Part shown: positions 45,021 to 53,820 of the stretch, in pieces | Layout: the number at the start of each line of letters is the position of its first letter | Numbering within the stretch: the first letter of the stretch is position 1 | The notes under the pieces: generated by a model | The model's database searches: none | Seen by the model: only the letters and a program-made list of their open reading frames with translations | Told to the model about the DNA's origin: nothing | Assembly: GCF_031455195.1 (NCBI RefSeq) | Contig: NZ_JAVDSH010000004.1 | Location: forward strand, 310,001-374,000 | From: Arthrobacter nitroguajacolicus_D | GTDB taxonomy: Bacteria > Actinomycetota > Actinomycetes > Actinomycetales > Micrococcaceae | Direction: 5' to 3' | Length of the DNA stretch: 64,000 nucleotides | Translations under genes and position numbers: made by a program

Positions 45021-45275
45021 CTAGGAGCGCCAGCGGGTGGTCATCAGGAAGCCCACAATGGCAATGCCGAAGCCGGCCACGATGTTCCATGATGCCCAGT
45101 CCCGAACAGGGAACTGGCCTTCGGTGATGTAGAAGGTGATGATCCAGATAAGTCCGAGGATCATGAGTCCGAACATCACGGCCTTGTACCAAACCGGGTT
45201 GGGCTTGTACTGCTGCGCGGCGGAAGTCTGCGGGGCCTGACGGGCAGGCCGCTTGCGGGGCTTGGACTCGGGCAC
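45021..45275 (-). CDS. crgA: Cell division protein CrgA
   Basis: This 84-residue protein has a basic N-terminus (PESKPRKRPARQ) and two membrane helices (about 32-54 and 60-80) joined by a short loop, with the NPVWYKAVMFGLMILGLIWI core typical of CrgA. CrgA coordinates septal growth with FtsZ and peptidoglycan synthases in mycobacteria and Streptomyces. I chose the GTG at 45275, preceded by AGGAGG. A longer frame up to 45362 has no support. Sortase E and PabA-like genes next to it are the usual neighbours. Confidence 0.92.
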   Translation of the reverse strand: MPESKPRKRPARQAPQTSAAQQYKPNPVWYKAVMFGLMILGLIWIITFYITEGQFPVRDWASWNIVAGFGIAIVGFLMTTRWRS

Positions 45276-45447
45276 GGATCCTCCTGGCTGTTCGGTTGGC
45301 ACCCGTTTCGGCCAGCCTTGGTATCCTGCAGGAAGGAAATTTCCAGCGGTTAATGGCCACACGGCGTTCCGGGTTCGTTCTAGCTGTCAAGTCTAGCCGC
45401 AACTTGGGTCCAGCCCGCGCCGCCCGTGCACTACCCGAGGAGAGCCT

Positions 45448-46260
45448 GTGGCGCACCAGCAGACGACGGCTGACTCGGCCGTGCCGTCCCGCCGCAACGA
45501 CCACGGCAGCCATCCCAAAAAACGGCTCCGCGCCTCTGACGTTATCCGTAAGATCAGCCAGATCCTGGGTGAACTCCTCATTACGGCAGGTATCGTCCTG
45601 CTGCTGTTCGTTGGCTGGGAACTCTGGTGGACCAACGTGGAAGCAGACGCCAAGCAAACCGAGGCGATCCACGACTTCGCGCAGGAATTTCAGGGGCCCC
45701 TGGCGCCCACTGCTCCCGCTGATCCCGCGAACTTCGGCGAACCTGTAGTGGGAACTGCACCCGGATATGGCAAGACAATCGGCATCATGTACGTCCCCCG
45801 CTTCGGTGCGGACTACACGCGCCCCATCATCGAGGGAACTGATGCCGGCGTCCTGGACACACTGGGCTTGGGCCACTACGGGAGCACCAGCATGCCCGGT
45901 GCCCTCGGCAACTTCGCTGTGGCCGGCCACCGGCAAACGCACGGTGCCGTACTCGATAACATCCACACTCTTGTTCCCGGGGACAAGATCTACGTGCAGA
46001 CGGCCGACGGATACTACACGTACGTCTTCCGAAACAACCAGATCGTCACCCCGGACCGAACGGATGTCCTGATGCCCGTCCCCACGCAGTCGGGCGCGCA
46101 GCCCAAGGAGAGCATCCTCACCATGACCAGTTGCAATCCACGCTTCGGCTCCCAGGAAAGAATAATCGCCTACTCGTTGTTGGACAGTTGGCAACCTGCT
46201 TCAGCTGGCCCGCCGTCGGCAATCGCCGCCCAGGTAGCCAAGGCAAACGGAAAGGGATAA
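45448..46260 (+). CDS. srtE: Class E sortase
   Basis: This transpeptidase attaches proteins to the cell wall or links envelope proteins. The 270-residue protein has a basic N-terminus, one membrane helix (about 40-60), and an extracellular sortase barrel. The barrel has His161 in AVAGHRQTHG, Cys229 in LTMTSCNPRF and Arg238 in SQERII as the catalytic set. The GTG at 45448 follows GAGGAGAG. Class E enzymes are known to favour LAxTG-like signals. It is followed by a small membrane protein gene and a PabA-like gene with almost no gap. Confidence 0.9.
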   Translation: MAHQQTTADSAVPSRRNDHGSHPKKRLRASDVIRKISQILGELLITAGIVLLLFVGWELWWTNVEADAKQTEAIHDFAQEFQGPLAPTAPADPANFGEPVVGTAPGYGKTIGIMYVPRFGADYTRPIIEGTDAGVLDTLGLGHYGSTSMPGALGNFAVAGHRQTHGAVLDNIHTLVPGDKIYVQTADGYYTYVFRNNQIVTPDRTDVLMPVPTQSGAQPKESILTMTSCNPRFGSQERIIAYSLLDSWQPASAGPPSAIAAQVAKANGKG

Positions 46261-46263
46261 CGG

Positions 46264-46434
46264 ATGTACGCATGGATCTTCCGTAACCTGCCCGGCCCTG
46301 TCTGGGTCCGGATCGTGACATGCTTGGTGATGGTGGCCGTAGCCCTGGTACTGATGGTGGAGTTCCTCTTCCCGTGGTTCTCCCAATTCACCACTTTGAC
46401 TGACTCAACGATTGGTTTACTGCAACAGCCATGA
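46264..46434 (+). CDS. Small membrane protein, 56 aa
   Basis: This short frame between the sortase and PabA-like genes starts 3 bases after the sortase stop and ends overlapping the next ATG (ATGA at 46431-46434), so it is translationally coupled on both sides. The protein (MYAWIFRNLPGPVWVRIV...) has one strong membrane helix at about residues 13-38 and a short polar C-terminus ending GLLQQP. Function is unknown. The tight packing is the main evidence that it is a real gene. Confidence 0.82.
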   Translation: MYAWIFRNLPGPVWVRIVTCLVMVAVALVLMVEFLFPWFSQFTTLTDSTIGLLQQP

Positions 46435-47072
46435 GCACAACAAAAATCCTTGTAGTGGATAACTACGACAGCTTCGTCTACACCCTGGTGGGATATCTCC
46501 AGGAACTTGGGGCCGAGACCACGGTTGTCCGCAATGACGACGTCACTCTCGCTGAGGCCACCGAGCTCGCGGCAACCCGCGACGGCGTCCTCGTCTCGCC
46601 GGGTCCCGGCACCCCCGCTGAGGCCGGCGTCTGCATTGAGCTCATTAAATGGTGCGGTGAAGCCAACAAGCCAATGTTCGGTGTGTGCTTGGGCCACCAG
46701 GCTCTCGCTGAGGCGTACGGCGGTGTAGTTACCCACGCGCCCGAGCTCATGCACGGCAAGACTTCTCCGGTCCGGCACGAAGGCAAAAGTGTGTTCGCTG
46801 GACTCCCGTCGCCTGTCACCGCAACGCGCTACCACTCCCTGGCGGCAGTGCGTGAGTCCATCCCGGATGTCCTGGAAATCACCGCCGAAACCACCAACGG
46901 CGTAGTGATGGGCCTGCAGCACAAGACCGCTCCCCTGTGCGGCGTCCAGTTCCACCCCGAATCCGTGCTCACGGAGGGCGGCTACCAGATGCTGGGCAAC
47001 TGGTTGGAGTCCCTCGGAATGACAGGCGCGGCCGAACGCGCGGCCAAGCTGAGCCCGCTGATCAAGCAGTAG
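46431..47072 (+). CDS. pabA: Glutamine amidotransferase, aminodeoxychorismate/anthranilate synthase component II
   Basis: This is a class I glutamine amidotransferase of 213 residues. It has the LVVDNYDSFVYTLVGYLQELG start, the nucleophile Cys86 in FGVCLGHQALAEA, the oxyanion region SPGPGTPAEAG and the catalytic His/Glu in VQFHPESVLTEGG. It supplies ammonia to a chorismate-using partner for folate or tryptophan synthesis. The partner is not in the window, so PabA and TrpG cannot be separated on sequence alone; location next to the pknB region is usual for PabA-type genes in actinobacteria. Confidence 0.88.
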   Translation: MSTTKILVVDNYDSFVYTLVGYLQELGAETTVVRNDDVTLAEATELAATRDGVLVSPGPGTPAEAGVCIELIKWCGEANKPMFGVCLGHQALAEAYGGVVTHAPELMHGKTSPVRHEGKSVFAGLPSPVTATRYHSLAAVRESIPDVLEITAETTNGVVMGLQHKTAPLCGVQFHPESVLTEGGYQMLGNWLESLGMTGAAERAAKLSPLIKQ

Positions 47073-47165
47073 ACGCCAACGGGCTGTCGCTGCAGACGCC
47101 CTCCGCGTGCTGGTCCTTCGTCGCTTTGACGCACGCTTCCGGGCCTGTAGCGACAGCGCCGGCCG

Positions 47166-49028
47166 CTACTTCTTGGTAGGCGTTGGCTTCGGCGTGGCTT
47201 TGTCCGTGTCGGTGGGCGTTGGTGTCGGCGTCGGAGTGGGGGTAGGCACCACTGGAGCCTTGGCTACTGTCACGATGACCGTCTTGCCTTGGTCCACTTC
47301 GGTATTGAAGGCTTCGCTCTGACCCGTTACCGTGCCGGCTGCTACCTCGGAGTTCTCTTGCTCCACCACCTGCATCACCAAGCCGTTCGTCTTGAGTGTG
47401 GCTTCCGCTTCAGCCTGCGGAAGGCTGATCAGCTGTGGCATGAGGACCTTGCCGGAGGAAATCTGCAGCTCCACTTTGGACGAGGCAGCGATGGCTCCTC
47501 CGGGTGCTGGCCCTGTGTTGATGACCAGTCCCACGGGCACGGTAGGGCTGTGCGTCCTGACCGAAACGATGTCGCCGGTAATGCCGAGCTTCCGCAAGGC
47601 CTCCCGGGCGTCGCCCTCGGTGCGGCCCACGATGTTCGCAGGGATGGTCACCGAACTGGGGCCGCTGGAGATCTTGAGGATCACCTCAGCGTCCTGGTCC
47701 AACATGGCACCGGCGGCGGGCGCAGTTCCGATGGCCATGTCCTTGGTGACGCTGTCGCTGGGTTCGCGCACGCTCTTGGGGACCAGTTTGGCCGAGTAGA
47801 TTTCCTGGATTGCTTGGGATTCGGTCATGTTGGTCACCGCAGGAACAGAGATTTTCGCAGGAAGCGGGGGCTGCGTGTTCATGAGGTTGTACAGCCAAAA
47901 GCCGCCGCCAGCGAGCACAAGGAGCGTGAAGATTACCAACGTGGCGGTCCAGGCACGACGGCGGGACCTCTGGCGGGCTGTCGGCTCACGTTCCGCGGGG
48001 AGGCCCAAGGGCAGGGGCTCTTCCTGGGGTTGCTCGCCGGGTTCGTCCTTGAACTGGTCCACGTCAAGGAACCCCACGGCAGTGGTACTCAAGAGCTGCG
48101 TGGCGGGGTCTTCCGCTTCGACGAGGTCGTTCGGGTCCGTGGGGGCCTCACTTGACGGCAGGGCCGGCACGGGAATGCCGTTGCTGGCAGCGCGCAGTGC
48201 ACGCCGGAAGGATGCGGCGTCCTGGAAACGGTCTGCCCGGTTCTTCTGCAGGGCCTTGGACAGGACGGAGTCGAGAGCTTCAGATACTTCAGGATTGTGG
48301 GCACTGGCAAGGTCGGGAGTTTCGCGGACGTGCTGGTAGGCAACGGACACGGGACTGTCGCCGACGAACGGGGGCCGGCTGGTCAGCAGCTCGTATAAGA
48401 GGCACCCCGCCGAGTAGAGATCGCTTCGGGCATCGACGGTCTCACCACGGGCCTGCTCCGGGGAAAGGTACTGTGCGGTCCCCACCACGGCCTGGGTCTG
48501 CGTCATGGTTGCTGCAGAATCAGCCATGGCCCGGGCGATGCCGAAGTCCATGACCTTCACGTCCCCGGTGTCCGCACAGACCATGACGTTGGCCGGCTTG
48601 ATGTCCCGGTGGACGATGCCCGCCCGGTGGCTGTACTCCAAGGCACTAAGAACACCGAGGGTGTAGCCGATGGAATTCTCGACTCCAAGCTCGTTCGCCT
48701 TGATCATGTCGCGCAAGGTCCGTCCGGAAACGAACTCCATAACGATGTACGGAACACGGACGTCCTCACCAGGCCCGCCCGGCACGGAGTACTCGCCCGT
48801 ATCAAAGATCGCCACGATGGAGGGGTGGTTAAGTGCCGCGACAGCCTGGGCTTCGCGCTTGAAACGGGCCTGGAACTGGGGATCGCGGGCAAGGTCGGCA
48901 CGCAGCACTTTCACGGCGATGGTTCGACCCAGGACGGTGTCCGTGCCGCGATAGACGTCTGCCATGCCACCCCGACCTATGAGCTCACCGAGCTCATAGC
49001 GGGAATTGAGGATGCGCTGTGAAGACAC
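47166..49028 (-). CDS. pknB: Ser/Thr protein kinase PknB with PASTA domains
   Basis: This is the membrane kinase that senses peptidoglycan fragments and controls growth. From the GTG at 49028 (AGGAG 9 bases upstream; SSQRILNSRYELGELIG matches family starts) it has 620 residues. The kinase domain has IGRGGMADVY, HRDIKPANV (about 140) and DFG (about 161). A juxtamembrane linker, a membrane helix (about 360-380) and three PASTA repeats follow, then a Pro-Thr tail with six TP repeats. The ATG at 49076 would add 16 residues but lacks a ribosome site. It is last in the fhaA-fhaB-pstP-rodA-pbpA-pknA-pknB series. Confidence 0.95.
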   Translation of the reverse strand: MSSQRILNSRYELGELIGRGGMADVYRGTDTVLGRTIAVKVLRADLARDPQFQARFKREAQAVAALNHPSIVAIFDTGEYSVPGGPGEDVRVPYIVMEFVSGRTLRDMIKANELGVENSIGYTLGVLSALEYSHRAGIVHRDIKPANVMVCADTGDVKVMDFGIARAMADSAATMTQTQAVVGTAQYLSPEQARGETVDARSDLYSAGCLLYELLTSRPPFVGDSPVSVAYQHVRETPDLASAHNPEVSEALDSVLSKALQKNRADRFQDAASFRRALRAASNGIPVPALPSSEAPTDPNDLVEAEDPATQLLSTTAVGFLDVDQFKDEPGEQPQEEPLPLGLPAEREPTARQRSRRRAWTATLVIFTLLVLAGGGFWLYNLMNTQPPLPAKISVPAVTNMTESQAIQEIYSAKLVPKSVREPSDSVTKDMAIGTAPAAGAMLDQDAEVILKISSGPSSVTIPANIVGRTEGDAREALRKLGITGDIVSVRTHSPTVPVGLVINTGPAPGGAIAASSKVELQISSGKVLMPQLISLPQAEAEATLKTNGLVMQVVEQENSEVAAGTVTGQSEAFNTEVDQGKTVIVTVAKAPVVPTPTPTPTPTPTDTDKATPKPTPTKK

Positions 49029-49085
49029 AGGTGTGCTCTCCTCTCGATGAGCAGGACCGGGCCGGGGCGTGGACATGATGCTTAC

Positions 49086-50939
49086 TTAGTTCTTCGGGTT
49101 GCCGGAAGCGCTCGGGTTGGCGCTCGGGGTGTTCGGGTTGGTGGGAACAACGTTCTTGGCAAGGAAGTACGTGACTGTGGAACCTGCATTAACCTCGGTT
49201 CCAGCCGCCGGGGACGACCGAACGAAGGTGCCAGGCTGCTGGCCCACGGCGCCGTTGACGGGATCTCCCGGGATCCACTTGAGGCCTGCGCCTTCCAAGG
49301 TAGCCCTGACCTGTGTTTCGCTGGCACCGGGAGCGATGGTGGGAACAGCAACCGTCGCCGGAGCTTGTGGACCCTTGGAGTACTGGACGGTGATGACTTC
49401 ACCCGGCTGGACCGCTCCGGAGGGGTTGATGTCAGTCACGATACCTACAGCGGCTTGATCGTCGAATACTTGCTCCCCTCTCACCTGCAGGCCAAGTGCC
49501 TCAAGTTGAGCACTGACGGTGTCGAAGGGTTTGCCAAGGTATTCCGCTGGGATGAGGTTGATGGTCTGCGGCGTTGACTGCGTGGGCGAGGGTGCCTGGG
49601 ACGTCGGCGTGGATGAAGGCGTCGGGGCAGCTGACGATTGCGTCGGGCTGGCCGAACGGCTGGGGCTCGTCGACGTAGTCCCGGTCGGCGCCGGGTTTGG
49701 TGAGAAGAAGCCCGACTGTGAGATCAGGAAGCCAACCAGCGCGAAAAGCACCAACAGGATCAGGGCAACGAGCGGCCACGTCCACGGGCTGCGTTTCTTG
49801 CGTTCCGGTTCCGGGTCGTCGAAGTTTTCGTCATCGGTGTAGATGACTTCCTCTTCGTCGTTTAGCTGGCGTTCGGCTTCCAAGGCGTTAGCGCGGGTCA
49901 GGGGGTTGTCCGAAGAAGCCGCAGCTGCTCCCAAAGCGGCGCCGGCAGCGCCGGCGCCCAGCACCGGAAGCGCGGAAGTCGCCGTCGACGACTGCTCCTT
50001 GCCATACGGCGACGTGACGACGCCGGTTGGTGCCGTTGCGGTGTCGACGGGCGCCGTGATGGGGCCGGTGGTGCTTTCGAAGAGCAACATCCCGGGAACC
50101 GCAGCGTGGGCCGTCGCGATGTCGCCATTGCGGATTGCTTCGGCGGCTTCGGCCAGTTTGATGGCGTTGGCCGGACGGTTCTTGGGGTCCTTGGCGAGCA
50201 TCGACATCAGGAGCGCCCGAACAGGCGTGGGCAGCGTCTCCGGAAGGGGCGGGGGTGCGTCATTGACCTGCGCGAGGGCAATGGCGATCTGCGATTCACC
50301 GGAGAAAGGACGGTGACCCGTGAGGCACTCATAGCCGATAACGCCCAGCGAGTAGATGTCCGAGGAACCGGTGGCAGTCTGGCCCGTGGCCTGCTCGGGC
50401 GCCAGGTACTGGGCCGTACCCATGACCTGTCCGGTCTGGGTCAGCGGCACCTGGTCGGCCAGACGGGCGATGCCGAAGTCGGTGACCTTGACCCGGTTGT
50501 CAGGGGTGATCAGCAGGTTGCCCGGCTTGATGTCGCGGTGAACCAGGCCTTGGGCGTGTGCCACCGCGAGGGCGCGGGCAGTCTGCGCGATGATCGAAAG
50601 TGTCATGTCCGGGGACAGCACCTGCTCGCGCTCCAGGATGCCGCTCAAGGGGTGACCTGGTACGAGCTCCATCACGAGGTACGCCGAGCCGGCTTCCTCG
50701 CCGTAATCGAAGACGTTGGCAATGCCTACGTGGTTGAGGAGGGCGGTGTGGCGAGCCTCGGCACGGAAGCGCTGAAGGAAGCCGGGATCCCCCGTGTATT
50801 CCTCTTTCAACACTTTGATGGCTACGATCCTGCCGAGGATCTGGTCCTTGGCCTTCCAGACCTCGCCCATGCCGCCAATCGCAATGCGACTGGTCAGCTG
50901 GAACCTGCCGCCGAGTGTGATTCCCGAAGTAGGCCTCAC
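49086..50939 (-). CDS. pknA: Ser/Thr protein kinase PknA-like, with PASTA domains
   Basis: This 617-residue kinase has IGGMGEVWKAKD near residue 21, HRDIKPGN at 134-141 and DFG at 154-156. A regulatory linker with an Ala-rich and acidic section follows, then a membrane helix (about 386-410), a Ser/Thr/Pro-rich stretch and two PASTA domains. In mycobacteria PknA lacks PASTA domains; their presence here is normal for Micrococcaceae. It follows pbpA with a 4-base overlap and is 57 bases upstream of pknB. Confidence 0.94.
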   Translation of the reverse strand: MRPTSGITLGGRFQLTSRIAIGGMGEVWKAKDQILGRIVAIKVLKEEYTGDPGFLQRFRAEARHTALLNHVGIANVFDYGEEAGSAYLVMELVPGHPLSGILEREQVLSPDMTLSIIAQTARALAVAHAQGLVHRDIKPGNLLITPDNRVKVTDFGIARLADQVPLTQTGQVMGTAQYLAPEQATGQTATGSSDIYSLGVIGYECLTGHRPFSGESQIAIALAQVNDAPPPLPETLPTPVRALLMSMLAKDPKNRPANAIKLAEAAEAIRNGDIATAHAAVPGMLLFESTTGPITAPVDTATAPTGVVTSPYGKEQSSTATSALPVLGAGAAGAALGAAAASSDNPLTRANALEAERQLNDEEEVIYTDDENFDDPEPERKKRSPWTWPLVALILLVLFALVGFLISQSGFFSPNPAPTGTTSTSPSRSASPTQSSAAPTPSSTPTSQAPSPTQSTPQTINLIPAEYLGKPFDTVSAQLEALGLQVRGEQVFDDQAAVGIVTDINPSGAVQPGEVITVQYSKGPQAPATVAVPTIAPGASETQVRATLEGAGLKWIPGDPVNGAVGQQPGTFVRSSPAAGTEVNAGSTVTYFLAKNVVPTNPNTPSANPSASGNPKN

Positions 50940-52393
50940 TTATTCAACACCGCCTCAAAAATCTTCTTTGCGTTCGGACTGGTTAGCTTGGCACCGCTGA
51001 GCACATCCACACCTTCCATGACGATGGTGACGGCTACTTGCGGGTCGTTTGCCGGGGCGAACCCGGTAAACCATGAGTTGTTCAAACCTGAATCCCCCAG
51101 CTCGGCGGTTCCGGTCTTGCCGGCCACCTTGACACCGGGAACCGCTGCACCGTTGGCAATGCCGTTGTCCACCGCGCTGGTCATCCACTCAGTGATCTGG
51201 CTGGCGATGGGCGCAGTAGTGCTGGTGCGGAGGGCCTCGGGTTTGGTTTCGCTGATAACGCGAAGGTCCGGAGCACGAACGGTCTTCACCAGGCTGGGCT
51301 TCATCTGCACCCCACCGTTGGCGATGGCCGCCGTCATCAGGTTGATCTGGAGTGGGGTTGCCTTGACGTCGCGCTGGCCAACGGCCGACTGGGCGAGCTG
51401 CGCCTGGTCGAGGTCCTGAGGGAAGATGCTGGGGGCCATCTGGAGCTTGAGCTGATCGCCGAAGTTCTCACCGAAGCCGAATTTCTTGGCTTGGTCGCGG
51501 ATGGCATCCTGGCCAAGGTCCAGCGCGATGCTGGCGAACGGCGTGTTGCATGACTGCTCCAAAGCAAAGACAAACGACGCCGTCTCCCGGACGTTGCAGT
51601 TACCGCCGGCATAGTTGGGGAGGCTCGCGCTGGAACCCGGCAACGGCAGGCTGGAGGGGTTGGGAAGTTCGCTGTCTTTGTTGTACTTGCCCGAGTTCAG
51701 TGCCGCTGCGGTGTCGACGAGCTTGAAAACGGACCCGGGCGAGAGCAGGTTGCCGGTGGGTCCGCTGACGTTCTGGTTCAGGTTGATCCCGGGAACCTCG
51801 TTGGCAGCTGTGTAACTGGCATCAGCTGTAGCCCTGTCGTGTGAAGCGATCAGGTTGGGATCATAGGACGGTTTGGAGACCATCGCCAGGATCGCACCGG
51901 TCTTGGGGTTGGTCACGACGATGGAGCCGCGTTGGCCGTCAGGAATGAGGTCGTACGCCAACTTCTGGATGTCGGGATCCAGGCTCAGTTCCACGGAGGC
52001 ACCCTTGGGCTCGTTGCCCAGGAACATCTGGCTGAGCCGGTCAAGGAAGAGCTGATCGGAGTTCCCGGCAAGGGTATCGCCCATGGACTGCTCCAGGCCG
52101 GTGGATCCGAAGAACTTGGAGAAGTACCCAGTGACTCCTGCGTACAGCTCAGGCTGGTTGTACTTGCGCTGGAAGGCGCAGGATTCTGTCCCGGGGACGG
52201 ACTCCGCCACGGGCTTGCCACCCACGATGATGGCCCCGCGATCGTTGCAGAAGGAAGCGAGGATGGCACGCTGGTTCCACGGGTTGGAGTTGAGGTCATC
52301 AGCCCCAATCACCTGGACATAGCTGATGGCACCGAGGATCAGCGCGAACATGGCGACGGCGGCCATCCAGGAACTGCGGATTGCCTGGTTCAT
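50936..52393 (-). CDS. pbpA: Penicillin-binding protein 2 (PbpA), transpeptidase
   Basis: This monofunctional class B PBP has 485 residues. An N-terminal membrane anchor (about 10-29) is followed by a short dimerisation region and the transpeptidase domain. The active-site serine is Ser221 in SVFK, with SCN at 281-283 and KTGTAELG at 426. It crosslinks peptidoglycan together with the SEDS polymerase RodA, encoded immediately upstream with a 4-base overlap. Confidence 0.95.
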   Translation of the reverse strand: MNQAIRSSWMAAVAMFALILGAISYVQVIGADDLNSNPWNQRAILASFCNDRGAIIVGGKPVAESVPGTESCAFQRKYNQPELYAGVTGYFSKFFGSTGLEQSMGDTLAGNSDQLFLDRLSQMFLGNEPKGASVELSLDPDIQKLAYDLIPDGQRGSIVVTNPKTGAILAMVSKPSYDPNLIASHDRATADASYTAANEVPGINLNQNVSGPTGNLLSPGSVFKLVDTAAALNSGKYNKDSELPNPSSLPLPGSSASLPNYAGGNCNVRETASFVFALEQSCNTPFASIALDLGQDAIRDQAKKFGFGENFGDQLKLQMAPSIFPQDLDQAQLAQSAVGQRDVKATPLQINLMTAAIANGGVQMKPSLVKTVRAPDLRVISETKPEALRTSTTAPIASQITEWMTSAVDNGIANGAAVPGVKVAGKTGTAELGDSGLNNSWFTGFAPANDPQVAVTIVMEGVDVLSGAKLTSPNAKKIFEAVLNK

Positions 52394-53820
52394 TGTTGCT
52401 TCACCGCCTCTGTTGGTGCGCTGGGTGTCTGGCCTGTGGCCGGTTTACGAACTACCGGGTTGCTGCCGCTTGCTGGGGGCTTGTTGACCATGGGGGTTGT
52501 ATCCACGGGGCCGCGGGCGGTATTGGAAATCATCAGGAGCAAACCGACGATGATCCAGTTGGCCAGCAACGACGAACCACCCGCAGCAAGGAACGGCGTG
52601 GTGAGGCCTGTCAGGGGTATCAGCCGGGTGACGCCGCCGATCACGACGAAGCACTGGAGGGCAATGGCAAAGGACAAGCCGCAGGCCAGCAGTTTTCCAA
52701 AGGCATCACGTGTTCCCAATGCTGCGCGGAAGCCCCGGGTGAAGAGCAGGAGATACAACATCACCACGGCGAACAGGCCTATCAAGCCGAGTTCTTCGCC
52801 GATGAGCGCCACGATCATGTCGCTGTTGGCGAAGGGCACCAGATCCGGTCGGCCCTGTCCAAGTCCCGTGCCTACAAGACCGCCGTCAGCCATGCCGAAG
52901 AGGCCTTGGACAATCTGCCCACTGCCGCCCGGCGACCTGCCGAAGACTTCCGGGGTGAACGCGTTGATCCAGCTGTCGATGCGGAATGCCACGTGGGAGA
53001 AAATCTGCGAGGCGACGAAGCCGCCGCCCAGAATCAGCAGGACGCCAATAACCACCCAGGAAATGCGGCTGGTGGCCACGTAGATCATGACAATGAACAG
53101 GCCGAAGAAGAGGATGGAGGAACCGAGGTCGCGCTGGAAAACCAGCACGCCGATGCTCACCAGCCATGCGGTAATCATGGGACCGAGGTCCTTGAACCGC
53201 GGGAACTGCATGGGACCGATCTTCCGGCCGGCCAGGAGGATCAGGTCCCGGTTGGACGAAAGATACCCTGCGAAGAATATAGCCAGGGTGATCTTGGCGA
53301 TTTCACCGGGCTGGAAGGTCATGGGTCCAAGCCGGATCCAAACGCGGGCGCCCAGGATTTCACCGGCAGAAATGCCAGGGATAAGCGGCATCAGCAGCAA
53401 GAGTGCACTCACTGCCAAGGAAATATAAGTGAAGCGGCGCAGGACCCGGTGGTCCTTGAGGAACCAGATGACTGCGATGGAAACGGCCATCGCGATGAGC
53501 GTCCAGCGCAGTTGATTGTTTCCGGTGTCATCGCCGGGTCCATCCATGCGGTGGATGAGGGCCAGCCCCAGGCCGTTCAGGGCCACGACGATGGGAAGTA
53601 TTACCGGGTCTGCATATTGGGCGCGCAGCCTCAGCACCACGTGGAAGGCCAGGGCGGCCACCGCGAGAAGGCTGGACTGGAACCAGAAATCGCTGTCCAG
53701 CCCAACTTTCGAGTTGATACTCACCAACGCGCTGGCGCCGATACCCACGGAAAGCGCCAGGACGATGAGGACCAGCTCCACATTCCTGCGGGGTTTGGGG
53801 GCAGTTTCAACCTGCGTCAT
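52390..53820 (-). CDS. rodA: FtsW/RodA/SpoVE-family peptidoglycan polymerase
   Basis: This SEDS-family protein of 476 residues has about 12 membrane helices. It includes the conserved GARVWIRLGPMTFQPGEIAKI segment near residue 155 with the catalytic-type region, and a C-terminal IPLTGLTTPFLAAGGSSLLANW motif. It polymerises lipid II glycan strands and pairs with PbpA. It is in the classic kinase-elongation operon between pstP and pbpA, and both junctions overlap by 4 bases. Confidence 0.95.
   Translation of the reverse strand: MTQVETAPKPRRNVELVLIVLALSVGIGASALVSINSKVGLDSDFWFQSSLLAVAALAFHVVLRLRAQYADPVILPIVVALNGLGLALIHRMDGPGDDTGNNQLRWTLIAMAVSIAVIWFLKDHRVLRRFTYISLAVSALLLLMPLIPGISAGEILGARVWIRLGPMTFQPGEIAKITLAIFFAGYLSSNRDLILLAGRKIGPMQFPRFKDLGPMITAWLVSIGVLVFQRDLGSSILFFGLFIVMIYVATSRISWVVIGVLLILGGGFVASQIFSHVAFRIDSWINAFTPEVFGRSPGGSGQIVQGLFGMADGGLVGTGLGQGRPDLVPFANSDMIVALIGEELGLIGLFAVVMLYLLLFTRGFRAALGTRDAFGKLLACGLSFAIALQCFVVIGGVTRLIPLTGLTTPFLAAGGSSLLANWIIVGLLLMISNTARGPVDTTPMVNKPPASGSNPVVRKPATGQTPSAPTEAVKQQ

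Noticed and set aside
44977..46194. Upstream extension of the ogt frame to 46194
   Set aside because: The open frame continues through crgA and antisense to the sortase, but the Ogt domain begins at the ATG at 44976.
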